From: Nocardiopsis sp. FR4 | Lineage (GTDB): Bacteria > Actinomycetota > Actinomycetes > Streptosporangiales > Streptosporangiaceae | Reading direction: 5' to 3' | Assembly: GCF_009830945.1 (NCBI RefSeq) | Contig: NZ_VWVV01000012.1 | Span: forward strand, 62,001 to 126,000 | DNA: 64,000 bases | Part shown: positions 53,515 through 61,347 of the stretch, piece by piece | Layout of the letters: each line of letters opens with the position of its first letter | Numbering within the stretch: position 1 is the stretch's first letter | Notes under the pieces: generated by a model | The model's input: the letters and a program-made list of their open reading frames with translations, nothing else | Told to the model about the DNA's origin: nothing | Database searches by the model: none | Translations under genes and position numbers: made by a program

Positions 53515-54306
53515 TCAGTAGGGCGTGACGCCCAGGTCTCGGGAGATGGCCCGGGCCGCGTCGCGCACGTAGGAGACCTGCTCCATGTCGGGCTTGCCGT
53601 CGTCCCCGCGCAGGCGCTCGACCGCGCCGCGCACCCCGATGGCGCCCACGGTCGTGCCGCGCCGGTCGCGGATGGGCGCGGCGATGGAGACCTCGCCCTC
53701 CACGAGTTCCTCCACCTCCCACGCCCAGCCGTTGTCGCGGACCTCCTCCAGTTGGCGCTCCAGCGCGGCGGGGGAGGTGACGGTGCGCCTGGTGAAGGAG
53801 GCCAGTACCGCGGCCCCGCCGGCTGAGGCGGAGCCGGGGTCCTCCTCGGGTGCGGCCAGGGGGTCGAAGGCCATGAGCACCTTGCCGAGGGCGGTGGCGT
53901 GCAGCGGCAGCAGGGTGCCCACGTCCAGCGTCTGCTGGGAGGCGTCGGGGCGGAACACGTGGTGCACCACGAGTACCTGGTGCTTGTGCAGCGTGCCGAT
54001 GCGCACGCTCTCACCGCTGCGCGAGGCGAGGCTGTCCGCCCAGTTCAGGGCCCGGGTGCGCAGCTCGTTGCCGTCCAGGTAACGGGTGCCCAGGCTGAGC
54101 ATCCCCCCGCCCAGGCGGTAGTGCCCCGACTCGGGGTCCTGCTCGACGAAGCCGACGTGTTGCAGGGTGCGCAGGATCCCGAGCACGGTGCCCTTGGGCA
54201 GCTCCAGCGACCGGGAGATCTCCGCCAGGCTCAGTCCCCGGGCGCCGGTGGCCAGGAGCCGGAGGATGGCCGCCGCGCGTTCGATCGACTGGATTCTTCC
54301 CGGCAT
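53515..54306 (-). CDS. IclR-family regulator of glycerol genes (GylR-like)
   Basis: A 263-residue IclR protein. The winged helix spans residues 5-65 (SIERAAAILRLLATGARGLSL, then LAEISRSLELPKGTVLGILR). The ligand domain contains LPLHATALGKVLMAF and later AAPIRDRRGTTVGAIGV. Its position upstream of glpK-glpF and the shared palindrome make it functionally like GylR of Streptomyces, which represses glycerol genes until glycerol 3-phosphate is present. A site at 54328-54342, 22 bases before its own ATG, indicates autoregulation. Effector is inference. Confidence 0.9.
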   Translation of the reverse strand: MPGRIQSIERAAAILRLLATGARGLSLAEISRSLELPKGTVLGILRTLQHVGFVEQDPESGHYRLGGGMLSLGTRYLDGNELRTRALNWADSLASRSGESVRIGTLHKHQVLVVHHVFRPDASQQTLDVGTLLPLHATALGKVLMAFDPLAAPEEDPGSASAGGAAVLASFTRRTVTSPAALERQLEEVRDNGWAWEVEELVEGEVSIAAPIRDRRGTTVGAIGVRGAVERLRGDDGKPDMEQVSYVRDAARAISRDLGVTPY

Positions 54307-54327
54307 TGCGGTGCTACCACTCTCTAG

Positions 54328-54342
54328 TACGACAATGTCATA
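54328..54342. promoter_or_regulatory. Glycerol regulator palindrome at the IclR gene
   Basis: TACGACA-A-TGTCATA at 54328-54342 matches TACGACA-N-TGTCGTA at 13 of 14 arm positions and lies just upstream of the regulator ATG at 54306. Confidence 0.7.
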
Positions 54343-54451
54343 CGCGAATGCTACTACGCGATGTGACCCGGGGCACGCCCGCGGTTGACCGGCACAGGGG
54401 CGATTCGGCCCAGTCTAGCCCTGTGCCCGCCGCTGACCTGGGGCGGGGACG

Positions 54452-55456
54452 TCACAGCTCCGCGGCGGCCTCGGCCACACCCCGGGCGGCCGCCTCGATG
54501 TCGGTGTCGGTGATCTCCAGGTGCACCACCAGGCGCACCGCGTCCCCGATGTCCAGCCCCGCGACCCCGTGCCGGGCGAAGGCCTCGGCGTGGCGCCCGC
54601 CGTCCCCGGCCGGGGTCTGGACCAGCACCATGTTGGTCTGGGCCCGCGCGGTCAGCCCGCACCGCTCGGTGATGAGCCGGGCCAGCTCCGCCGCGCGCCC
54701 GTGGTCCTCCGCCATCCGCTTCCGGTGGTGGCGCAGCGCGTACAGGGCTCCGGCGGCGATGACGCCCGCCTGGCGCATCCCCGCACCCAGCATCTTGCGC
54801 GCGCGTCTGGCCCGCAGCACCGTGTCGGCCTCCCCGGCCAGCGCCGAGCCCACCGGGGCGCCCAGCCCCTTGGAGAAGCACACCGAGACCGTGTCGAACC
54901 CCGCGGCGACCTCGGCGGGGGGCACGTCCAGCGCGGCGGCGGCGTTCCACAGGCGGGCGCCGTCCAGGTGCGCGCGCAGACCGTGCCGGTGCGCGAAGCC
55001 GGTCACCCGGCGCTGCTCGGACAGCGGAACCACCCGGCCGGTGAAGGTGTTCTCCAGCCACACCAGCGCGGGCTCGGCCCGGTGGATGTCGCCCCGGCCC
55101 GCGATCCACGACTCCAGGAGTTCGTCGGATGGCGCGACGCCGTCCGAGTACAGGCGCGGCTGCGCCCGCGCCAGCACGGCCGTGGCGCCCTGCTCGTCCC
55201 CGACGAGGTGGTGGTGCTCGTGTGCCCAGACCTCCTCGCCGCTGCGGACGGACACGTACAGGCCCAGCTGGTTGGCCATGTGACCGGAGGGCACGTACAG
55301 GGCCGCCTCCGCGCCGAGCAGGCCGGCGGTCTCCTCCTCCAGCTCCCGCACGGTCGGGTCCTCGCCCCACACGTCGTCGCCGACCTCGGCCTCGGCCATG
55401 GCCCTGCGCATGGGCGGGGTGGGGCGGGTGACGGTGTCGGAGCGCAGGTCGATCAC
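54452..55456 (-). CDS. ltaE: Low-specificity L-threonine aldolase
   Basis: A 334-residue PLP enzyme cleaving L-threonine or allo-threonine to glycine and acetaldehyde. It opens with the family signature [19 protein letters not shown]. Active-site features: [25 protein letters not shown], and the PLP Lys in [17 protein letters not shown] (about residue 200). GTG 55456 follows GGAGGAAA at good distance. It is transcribed alone, between the IclR gene and the MarR gene on the same strand, each with more than 100 bases of spacing. Confidence 0.94.
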   Translation of the reverse strand: MIDLRSDTVTRPTPPMRRAMAEAEVGDDVWGEDPTVRELEEETAGLLGAEAALYVPSGHMANQLGLYVSVRSGEEVWAHEHHHLVGDEQGATAVLARAQPRLYSDGVAPSDELLESWIAGRGDIHRAEPALVWLENTFTGRVVPLSEQRRVTGFAHRHGLRAHLDGARLWNAAAALDVPPAEVAAGFDTVSVCFSKGLGAPVGSALAGEADTVLRARRARKMLGAGMRQAGVIAAGALYALRHHRKRMAEDHGRAAELARLITERCGLTARAQTNMVLVQTPAGDGGRHAEAFARHGVAGLDIGDAVRLVVHLEITDTDIEAAARGVAEAAAEL

Positions 55457-55560
55457 GGCGGTTTCCTCCTCGTGCGAGCGCGTCCCGGAGCGGGACGGGG
55501 CACCGGGACCGGACCGCGGACGCGGAGTCCGGGGCCGCAACCGACGATACTGCCCGCCGC

Positions 55561-56016
55561 TCAGTCGCCTCCGAGCCGGTCCAGCGCACGTGAGAGCCGC
55601 CGCAGCGACTCCAGGGTCCGTTCGGCGTCCTCCTCGCCGAGTTCGGCCACCAGTGCCTTGGCCACCCGGCGGTGGTCGGGGCTGATCCGGCGCAGCGCGG
55701 CCAGCCCCGCGCCGGTGGGGGCGAGCAGCTTGGCGCGGCTGTGCGCCGGGTTGGGCCGGTACTCGGCCAGCCCCCGCTCGACCAGGAGGTCGGCGATGCG
55801 CTGCACGCTCTGCCGGGTGCTGCCGAAGCGGCGTGCGATCGCCGACACCGGCAGGGGTTCCCTGGCCACCGCGCCGAGCACCTGCCAGCGGGCGGCGGTC
55901 AGCCCGGCGATGCGGGCCAGCTCCTCGGCCACCGAAAGGAACTGTCCGTTGAGCCGGAAGACGGTGAGGGCGGCCCCGGTGAGCAGCTCGGCGTCTCTGT
56001 CCTCGGAGCGCGCCAT
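55561..56016 (-). CDS. MarR-family regulator coupled to a DJ-1-type protein
   Basis: A 151-residue MarR-type winged helix: [24 protein letters not shown], the recognition helix in [22 protein letters not shown] and the wing [15 protein letters not shown] 56016 begins 2 bases after the stop of the DJ-1 gene (TGAGGATG), so the two are coupled. Two tandem 16-bp palindromes at the DJ-1 start are the likely operator, which would give autoregulation of the pair. Confidence 0.9.
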   Translation of the reverse strand: MARSEDRDAELLTGAALTVFRLNGQFLSVAEELARIAGLTAARWQVLGAVAREPLPVSAIARRFGSTRQSVQRIADLLVERGLAEYRPNPAHSRAKLLAPTGAGLAALRRISPDHRRVAKALVAELGEEDAERTLESLRRLSRALDRLGGD

Positions 56017-56018
56017 CC

Positions 56019-56651
56019 TCAGGCACCCTCCAACAGGACGTGGTAGGCGTTCGGGTCGTGCTCGGCGTGCAGCCGGTACCAGGCGTCCAGGACGCGGGGG
56101 GTGTACAGGCCCAGCGCGGCGAAGATCTCGCGGGCGAACTCCAGGGGCGCGGTGGGCCCGGCGGTGATCAGCCCCTCGTCGGAGACCACGAGCTCGTCGC
56201 GGTAGCGCCCGGTGCCGGCGTAGCCGGTGGAGAGCAGGTACTCGGGCGCGGCGCTGGTGTGCTCCCGGTAGTCCAGGAGGCCCTCGCGGGCGAGCCCGGC
56301 GGTGGCGCCGCAGATGGCGGCGACGGGTACCCCGGCGTCGAGCCAGATCCCGGCGGCGGAGGCGAAGGGGGACAGGGACTCGGGGTCGGTGTCCCAGCCG
56401 TCGGCCCCGGGGAGGATCAGCATCGAGCTGGAGGAGGGCTTGAGCTGCGGAAGGGTGACGTCCGGCAGGAGGGTCAGCCCTCCGGCGGTCGTGACGGGCG
56501 CGCCGGTGAGGCCGACGGTCAGCACGTCGTAGCGGCCCGGGTCGCGCTGCCAGTCCCCGCCGCGGATCGTGGCGGTGGCGTGCCCGATCTCCCAGTCGGC
56601 GAGCTGGTCGTAGACGGCGAGGTGAACGGTCTTCCTGGTGTCGTCGTTCAT
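56019..56651 (-). CDS. DJ-1/PfpI-family protein
   Basis: A 210-residue class I glutamine amidotransferase-like protein of the DJ-1/PfpI superfamily. The nucleophile-elbow Cys is in [13 protein letters not shown] (about residue 112), and an acidic residue lies at DWEIGH near residue 20, as in DJ-1 relatives. Family members include chaperones, glyoxalases and isocyanide hydratases; which this is cannot be told. ATG 56651 lies within the first operator palindrome. Confidence 0.87.
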   Translation of the reverse strand: MNDDTRKTVHLAVYDQLADWEIGHATATIRGGDWQRDPGRYDVLTVGLTGAPVTTAGGLTLLPDVTLPQLKPSSSSMLILPGADGWDTDPESLSPFASAAGIWLDAGVPVAAICGATAGLAREGLLDYREHTSAAPEYLLSTGYAGTGRYRDELVVSDEGLITAGPTAPLEFAREIFAALGLYTPRVLDAWYRLHAEHDPNAYHVLLEGA

Positions 56652-56685
56652 GACAGCATGCTGTCAAAATGACAGGATGTTGTCA
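56651..56685. promoter_or_regulatory. Tandem 16-bp palindromes, candidate MarR operator
   Basis: TGACAGCATGCTGTCA (56651-56666) is a perfect palindrome touching the DJ-1 start codon. TGACAGGATGTTGTCA (56670-56685) is the same word with two changes, 19 bp away, about two helical turns, suiting two dimers on one face. Confidence 0.75.
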
Positions 56686-57060
56686 ATGCTGCGGGGTGGC
56701 GGATCGCCCTCCGGGCGGGTGGGTGGCTTCTCGCGCTCCTGGGGCGGACGGGCCCTGCCCCGGAGAGGTCAGCTTCCCAGGATCCGGGTGGGGACGGGAG
56801 GGTTTTCGCGTCTTTCCAGCTCGATTTCCCGCGTCGTCCCCTTGTGGTCGGGCGTTTCCGGGCGATGGGGTCGTGCCGTAACCCAGGTCACCCTGGGTGT
56901 GTGTCCGAGAGCACAACGCAGTGAAATTCAGGAAGTGTGACCTGGATGTTCACAGAACCTCACAAATGGTATTACCATTCTCGGAGCCTGCCCCCGAGCA
57001 GGTCGGAGACGTGCTCCCGCACGACTTCAGCACCACCGCACACCGACGGAAGGCTCCGCC
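56652..57060. other. Divergent gap between DJ-1 and gntP
   Basis: About 410 bases. Besides the MarR palindromes it holds a perfect 15-bp dyad before gntP (56965-56979). The middle part is GC-rich and shows nothing convincing. Confidence 0.5.
56965..56979. promoter_or_regulatory. GntR-type palindrome upstream of gntP
   Basis: AATGGTA-T-TACCATT at 56965-56979, a perfect dyad with the GGTNNNACC-like core typical of GntR/FadR-family operators, 82 bases before the gntP start. Confidence 0.6.
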
Positions 57061-58437
57061 GTGGAGAACTTCGAACCCGTCTACGGGACGGGTCCCCTCC
57101 TCGGGATCGCTGCGGGCGCCATCGCCCTCCTGCTGTTCCTGATCATCCGCCTCAAGCTGCACGCGTTCATCGCGCTCATCCTGGTCAGCGTCCTGACCGC
57201 GCTCGCCGCGGGCATCCCGGTCGCCGGGGTGGTGCCCACCCTCCTGGACGGCTTCGGCGGCACACTGGCCAACGTCGCCCTGCTCGTGGGCCTGGGCGTG
57301 ATGATCGGCCGCATGCTGGAGGTGACCGGCGGCGCCGCGGTCCTGGCCAGCGTGCTGATCAGGGCGTTCGGGGAGAGGCGGGCGCCCCTGGCGCTCGGCG
57401 TGGCCTCCCTGCTGTTCGGCTTCCCGATCTTCTTCGACGTCGGCCTCATCGTCATGCTGCCGATCGTCTTCAGCGTGGCCCGCCGCGTCGGCGGCTCCGT
57501 GCTCACGTACGCCCTGCCCACGGCGGGCGCCTTCGCGGTCATGCACGCCTTCGTGCCCCCGCACCCCGGCCCGGTCACCGCGGCCGTGGAGGTCGGCGCC
57601 GACATGGGCCTGACCCTGCTCGTCGGCCTGCTCCTGGCCATCCCCACCTGGTACCTGGCCAGCTACCTGTTCGGCCTGTGGGCCGGGCGCCGCTGGGAGC
57701 TCCCGGTCCCCGACGACATCATGTCCGACGGCACCGTCAAGCACGAGAACCCGCCGCACCTGGGCACCGTACTGGCCATCCTGCTGCTGCCGATGCTGCT
57801 CATCTTCGCCAACACCGGCGTGACCACGCTGGTCTCCACCGGCACCCTCCCCGAGGGCGCCACCTGGGTGGAGACCGCACAGCTGCTCGGCCAGACCCCG
57901 ATCGCACTGCTCATCACCGTGCTCTTCGCGATGCTCGTGCTCAGCCAGGGCCGCTTCACCCGCCAGCGCGTCGAGGAGATCGTCGGCGGCGCGCTCGGCC
58001 CGGTCTGCGCCATCATCCTCATCACCGGCGCGGGCGGCATGTTCGGCGGTGTGCTGCGCACCAGCGGTATCGGCACCGCGCTGGCCGACACCCTGGAGGC
58101 CACCGGTCTGCCCGTGATCGTGGCCGCCTTCGTCATCGCCCTGGCGCTGCGCGTGGCCCAGGGCTCGGCGACCGTCGCCATCACCACGGCGGCCGGGCTC
58201 ATCGCCCCGGCCGTGCAGTCCGCCGACGGCCTGTCCACGATCGACCTGTCCCTGGTCGTCATCGCGATCGCCTCGGGCGCCACCGCGCTGTCGCACGTGA
58301 ACGACTCCGGGTTCTGGCTCGTCGGCCGCTTCCTGGGTATGGATGTCAAGACGACACTCAAGACCTGGACCGTCATGGAGACCCTGATCGGCTTCATCGG
58401 CTTCGGGCTCGCCTTCGGCCTCAGCCTGGTGCTGTAG
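57061..58437 (+). CDS. gntP: GntP-family gluconate permease
   Basis: A 458-residue gluconate:H+ symporter family protein with about 12-14 hydrophobic helices. Family-typical stretches are GFPIFFDVGLIVMLPI (about residues 120-135), AVMHAFVPPHPGP (about 160-172), ARRVGGS and the late LSHVNDSGFWLVGRF (about 420-434). GTG 57061 is the start. It faces the FadR-like regulator gene and lies near a gluconokinase gene, together forming a gluconate uptake and activation module. Confidence 0.94.
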   Translation: MENFEPVYGTGPLLGIAAGAIALLLFLIIRLKLHAFIALILVSVLTALAAGIPVAGVVPTLLDGFGGTLANVALLVGLGVMIGRMLEVTGGAAVLASVLIRAFGERRAPLALGVASLLFGFPIFFDVGLIVMLPIVFSVARRVGGSVLTYALPTAGAFAVMHAFVPPHPGPVTAAVEVGADMGLTLLVGLLLAIPTWYLASYLFGLWAGRRWELPVPDDIMSDGTVKHENPPHLGTVLAILLLPMLLIFANTGVTTLVSTGTLPEGATWVETAQLLGQTPIALLITVLFAMLVLSQGRFTRQRVEEIVGGALGPVCAIILITGAGGMFGGVLRTSGIGTALADTLEATGLPVIVAAFVIALALRVAQGSATVAITTAAGLIAPAVQSADGLSTIDLSLVVIAIASGATALSHVNDSGFWLVGRFLGMDVKTTLKTWTVMETLIGFIGFGLAFGLSLVL

Positions 58438-58471
58438 GCCGCCGGGGGCGGGCGCGCGGCCGTCCGTCCCG

Positions 58472-59191
58472 TCAGGTCGCCGAGTGCACGCCGCTCGGTT
58501 CGTCCTCCAGGGCGACGGCCACCTCGGTCACGATGGAGCGCATCGCGGCCTCGGCGACGTCGGGGAGGCCGTCCCGGATGGCCTGGGCCACGGTCTTGTG
58601 CAGCCGCAGCGCCTCCGGACGGGGGTTGCGCGGCATCAGGTGGTAGGAGGTGCGGCCGACCAGCACCTCCGACACCACCTGGGCCAGGCCGAGGAACATC
58701 TCGTTGCCGGACAGCTCCAGGATGCGGCGGTGGAAGATGATGTCCAGTTCGAGGAAGGCCTCCAGGTCGCCCGCGCGGCCGGTACGGACCATCTGCTCGG
58801 CGACCATCACCAGCTGGGCGCGCTCCTCGGCGCCGCCCCGCTGCGCGGCCAGCGCGGCGGCGCCGGGTTCCAGCGCGGCGCGCAGCTCGTTGAGGGACCG
58901 CAGCTGCTCCATGCGCTGGGAGCCCGCCAGGCGCCAGCGGATCAGCTGGGGGTCGAAGACGCTCCAGTCCCGGCTCGGGCGCACCCGGATGCCGGTGCGG
59001 GGGCGGCTGACCACGAGCCGCATGGACTCCAGGACGCGAACGGCCTCCCGCGCGACGGTCCGGGACACGCCGAAGTCCCGCTCCAGCCCCTGGAGGGTGA
59101 AGGTGTGGCCGGTCGCGTACTCGCCTGCGGCGATGGCGGGCCCGAGCACCGCCAGCACCCGGTTGTGCAGCGTGCGGTGGTCAGTGCCCAT
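58472..59191 (-). CDS. gntR: GntR/FadR-type (FCD) regulator of gluconate genes
   Basis: A 239-residue regulator with a GntR winged helix (FTLQGLERDFGVSRTVAREAVRVLESMRLVVSRPRTGI, about residues 30-68) and a C-terminal FCD domain whose metal/ligand-binding Asp and His are suggested in LDIIFHRRILELSGN. ATG 59191. It is convergent with gntP and divergent from gluconokinase, so it probably controls both in response to gluconate or 6-phosphogluconate. Target sites remain to be confirmed. Confidence 0.9.
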   Translation of the reverse strand: MGTDHRTLHNRVLAVLGPAIAAGEYATGHTFTLQGLERDFGVSRTVAREAVRVLESMRLVVSRPRTGIRVRPSRDWSVFDPQLIRWRLAGSQRMEQLRSLNELRAALEPGAAALAAQRGGAEERAQLVMVAEQMVRTGRAGDLEAFLELDIIFHRRILELSGNEMFLGLAQVVSEVLVGRTSYHLMPRNPRPEALRLHKTVAQAIRDGLPDVAEAAMRSIVTEVAVALEDEPSGVHSAT

Positions 59192-59322
59192 CGTTCTCCT
59201 CGCGCTCCGGGGCCGTCGGCCGCATCCGGCCGGGGTCAGGCTGAAGCCTAGTCGGATTGATTGATATCACTATTGGTGGTGACGCTTGCGGTCGCGCAGG
59301 GGCACCACGACACGGAGAAACC

Positions 59323-59853
59323 ATGCACTTTGTCTTCATGGGCGTCTCGGGCAGTGGCAAGACCACCGTCGCCGAGGGCGTGGCCACACGGCTGGGCCTT
59401 CCCTTCGCCGAGGCGGACGAGTTCCACCCGGGCGCCAACATCGACAAGATGGCCGCGGGCATCCCGCTGACCGACCAGGACCGCTGGCCGTGGCTGCGCG
59501 AGCTGGCCGCGTGGATCGCCGAGCACGAGGCCCGGGGGGAGTCCACGGCCATGGCGTGCTCGGCCCTGCGGCGCGAGTACCGCGACGTCCTGCGCGAGGC
59601 CGCGCCCGGGGTGTACTTCCTGCACATGCACGGCAGCCCCGAGGTGATCTGGGAGCGGCTGGAGGCCCGACAGGACCACTTCATGCCGCCCGCGCTGCTG
59701 CGGTCCCAGTTCGAGACCCTGGAGCGGCTGGCGCCGGACGAGCCGGGCCGGGAGTTCGACATCCGCCAGGACGTCGACACGCTCCTGCGCCAGGCCGGGG
59801 GGTACGCGGGCGAACTGCTGCGCCAGGCCAGGGAGCCGGTCGCCGGAGAGTGA
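59323..59853 (+). CDS. gntK: Gluconokinase
   Basis: A 176-residue thermoresistant-type gluconate kinase making 6-phosphogluconate for the pentose phosphate pathway. P-loop GVSGSGKTTVAEGVA (about residues 7-21), DEFHPGANIDKMAAGIPLTDQDR (substrate-binding) and CSALRREYRDVLR are all clear. ATG 59323 follows CGGAGAAA. The gap to gntR holds TTGATATCAC and TATTGGTGGTGA sequences that may be regulator sites. Confidence 0.95.
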   Translation: MHFVFMGVSGSGKTTVAEGVATRLGLPFAEADEFHPGANIDKMAAGIPLTDQDRWPWLRELAAWIAEHEARGESTAMACSALRREYRDVLREAAPGVYFLHMHGSPEVIWERLEARQDHFMPPALLRSQFETLERLAPDEPGREFDIRQDVDTLLRQAGGYAGELLRQAREPVAGE

Positions 59854-59931
59854 GCGGCGGGACGGGACACGCCGACGCGCGAAGCCGTGCCGGTGTTGCG
59901 CGGGAACGGTCGGCACGCAACCCTGTTCGGC

Positions 59932-60513
59932 ATGCAAGATCCCGTTTCGCCCCCCATTTCCCCCGCCACCCGGGCCCTGACCTCAGCCCGTAACGCCGCC
60001 GCGCCCGCGGCCTCCCGGCTCCTGGCCTCGGCCCGCGGCGCCGCGCCCGTCGCCTCCCGGGCGCTCACGTCGGCCCGGAGCGCCGCGACCGGCCTCCTCG
60101 CGGCGCGCCATCCCGGTGTGCGCCCGCCGACGGACGTGCGGCAGACCTGCGTCCTGATGTTCGCCGCGGCCCCGGCCCTCGGCCTGCTCGCCTACGTCGC
60201 CTGGGAGCGCGCGGCCTCCGGCCTGCCCGAGAGCTACGCCCTGGACCTGCGCGCCCTGGCGGCCTGGGCGGTCGCGACAGGGGTGGTCCTGGCCGCCCTG
60301 GCGGTCCCCGTGCGCCGCGGCGGCCGGGTCCCGTGGCGCGCCGCCCGGTGCGGGGCGCTGGTCGCCATGGGCGTGGCGCTGATCGCGCTGCACCAGGCCG
60401 CGAGGCTGGCGGACACGCGGCTGGTGCTCGCCGGCTTCCTCGTCGCGGTCGTCGCGATCGCGGTCAACATCGCCCTGTGGAGTACCCGGCTCCGCCGCTG
60501 GTGCGCTCCCTGA
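59932..60513 (+). CDS. Membrane protein with Ala/Ser/Arg-rich N-terminal repeats
   Basis: A 193-residue protein. Residues 10-55 hold an imperfect repeat of TRALTSARNAAAP, SRLLASARGAAPV and SRALTSARSAATG, about 15 residues each, basic and Ala-rich. The rest has four hydrophobic helices (roughly 75-92, 105-125, 140-158 and 165-183). ATG 59932 has no ribosome site; an in-frame GTG at 59887 is an alternative. Function not recognised. It lies 78 bases after gntK. Confidence 0.65.
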   Translation: MQDPVSPPISPATRALTSARNAAAPAASRLLASARGAAPVASRALTSARSAATGLLAARHPGVRPPTDVRQTCVLMFAAAPALGLLAYVAWERAASGLPESYALDLRALAAWAVATGVVLAALAVPVRRGGRVPWRAARCGALVAMGVALIALHQAARLADTRLVLAGFLVAVVAIAVNIALWSTRLRRWCAP

Positions 60514-60543
60514 CCCCGGCCGGGGTGACGGAGCCGAACGCGC

Positions 60544-60578
60544 GGGCGGGAGCGGTGCCGGGCGCGCCGCTCCCGCCC
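60544..60578. terminator. 12-bp bidirectional hairpin
   Basis: GGGCGGGAGCGG (60544-60555) pairs with CCGCTCCCGCCC (60567-60578), 11-base loop, between the two convergent genes. Confidence 0.85.
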
Positions 60579-60581
60579 CTC

Positions 60582-60989
60582 CTACTCCTCGTCGTCCTCA
60601 CCGTCGGCGATGGCGTGCAGCCTCGCCAGGTGGTCGCTGTCGTCCTCGCCGTGGCGGTCGAGGTAGAGCTCGCGCGCCTCGTCGGCGATGTCGGCCGACT
60701 CGTCCTCGAACCCGTAGTCGGCCAGGTCGTCCAGCAGGTCCAGCCCCCGGTGCAGGGCGTCCCCGTCGTCGGGCTCCCGGCCGGACTCCTGCGGGCTGTG
60801 CTCGGTGACCAGGGCCAGGAGGGCGGTGCGCGCCTGGTCCACCGCGCTCTCGTCCCCGGCCGCGGCGGTCAGCCGGATCCGGGTGATGGGGTCCTCGTCG
60901 GCGACGAGCATGAGCTGCTCGGCCAGCCAGGCGGCCTCCTGGCCTTCGAGGAACGCGGTCAGCGCCGCGTCGTCAAGGGGTGTGGTCAT
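60582..60989 (-). CDS. Small acidic protein, unknown function
   Basis: A 135-residue, strongly acidic protein, mainly helical in appearance: TAFLEGQEAAWLAEQLMLVADED, then EARELYLDRHGEDDSDHL and an acidic end. No known motif. ATG 60989 is preceded by TATGATC at -10-like distance without ribosome site, so it may be leaderless. It has no operon partner. I do not recognise the family. Confidence 0.65.
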   Translation of the reverse strand: MTTPLDDAALTAFLEGQEAAWLAEQLMLVADEDPITRIRLTAAAGDESAVDQARTALLALVTEHSPQESGREPDDGDALHRGLDLLDDLADYGFEDESADIADEARELYLDRHGEDDSDHLARLHAIADGEDDEE

Positions 60990-61347
60990 TCGCTGATCAT
61001 AGGTCCGCCGGAGCCCCGCGCCGACCCCCCCGGACGGTCCCGGAACACGCCCGGAAACCGTTCTTCCGCCGCGCGATTCGTATCGTCCCATGATCGGATA
61101 AAGAGCACTGATGGTGTTTCGGCCCCTACGCATAAAGTTACGGGGGTGTTGCTGAAGTGGTGTCCGTGATAGGGGCGCCCGGTTCGACACGGTGTATGCG
61201 AAAAAGCGGCTATGGATCGCGGCACAGATATGAAACGGTTGTATTAACACCCAGCCGTCTACCTTCACAGTTCATCTCACGGGGGTCTAGGGTCCACTCA
61301 ATCCTTCCCGGGACGGCCTACCCCCGGCCCCCACATTGAGGTGGACC
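60990..61347. other. Promoter region of the second family 5 binding-protein operon
   Basis: About 360 bases, AT-richer than the average here from 61080 to 61280. It should contain promoters for the acidic protein gene and for the binding-protein operon. I saw no strong palindrome and no gene. Confidence 0.5.

Noticed and set aside
61190-61215. GGTTCGACACGG, a T-loop-like word
   Set aside because: No flanking acceptor or anticodon stems could be drawn.
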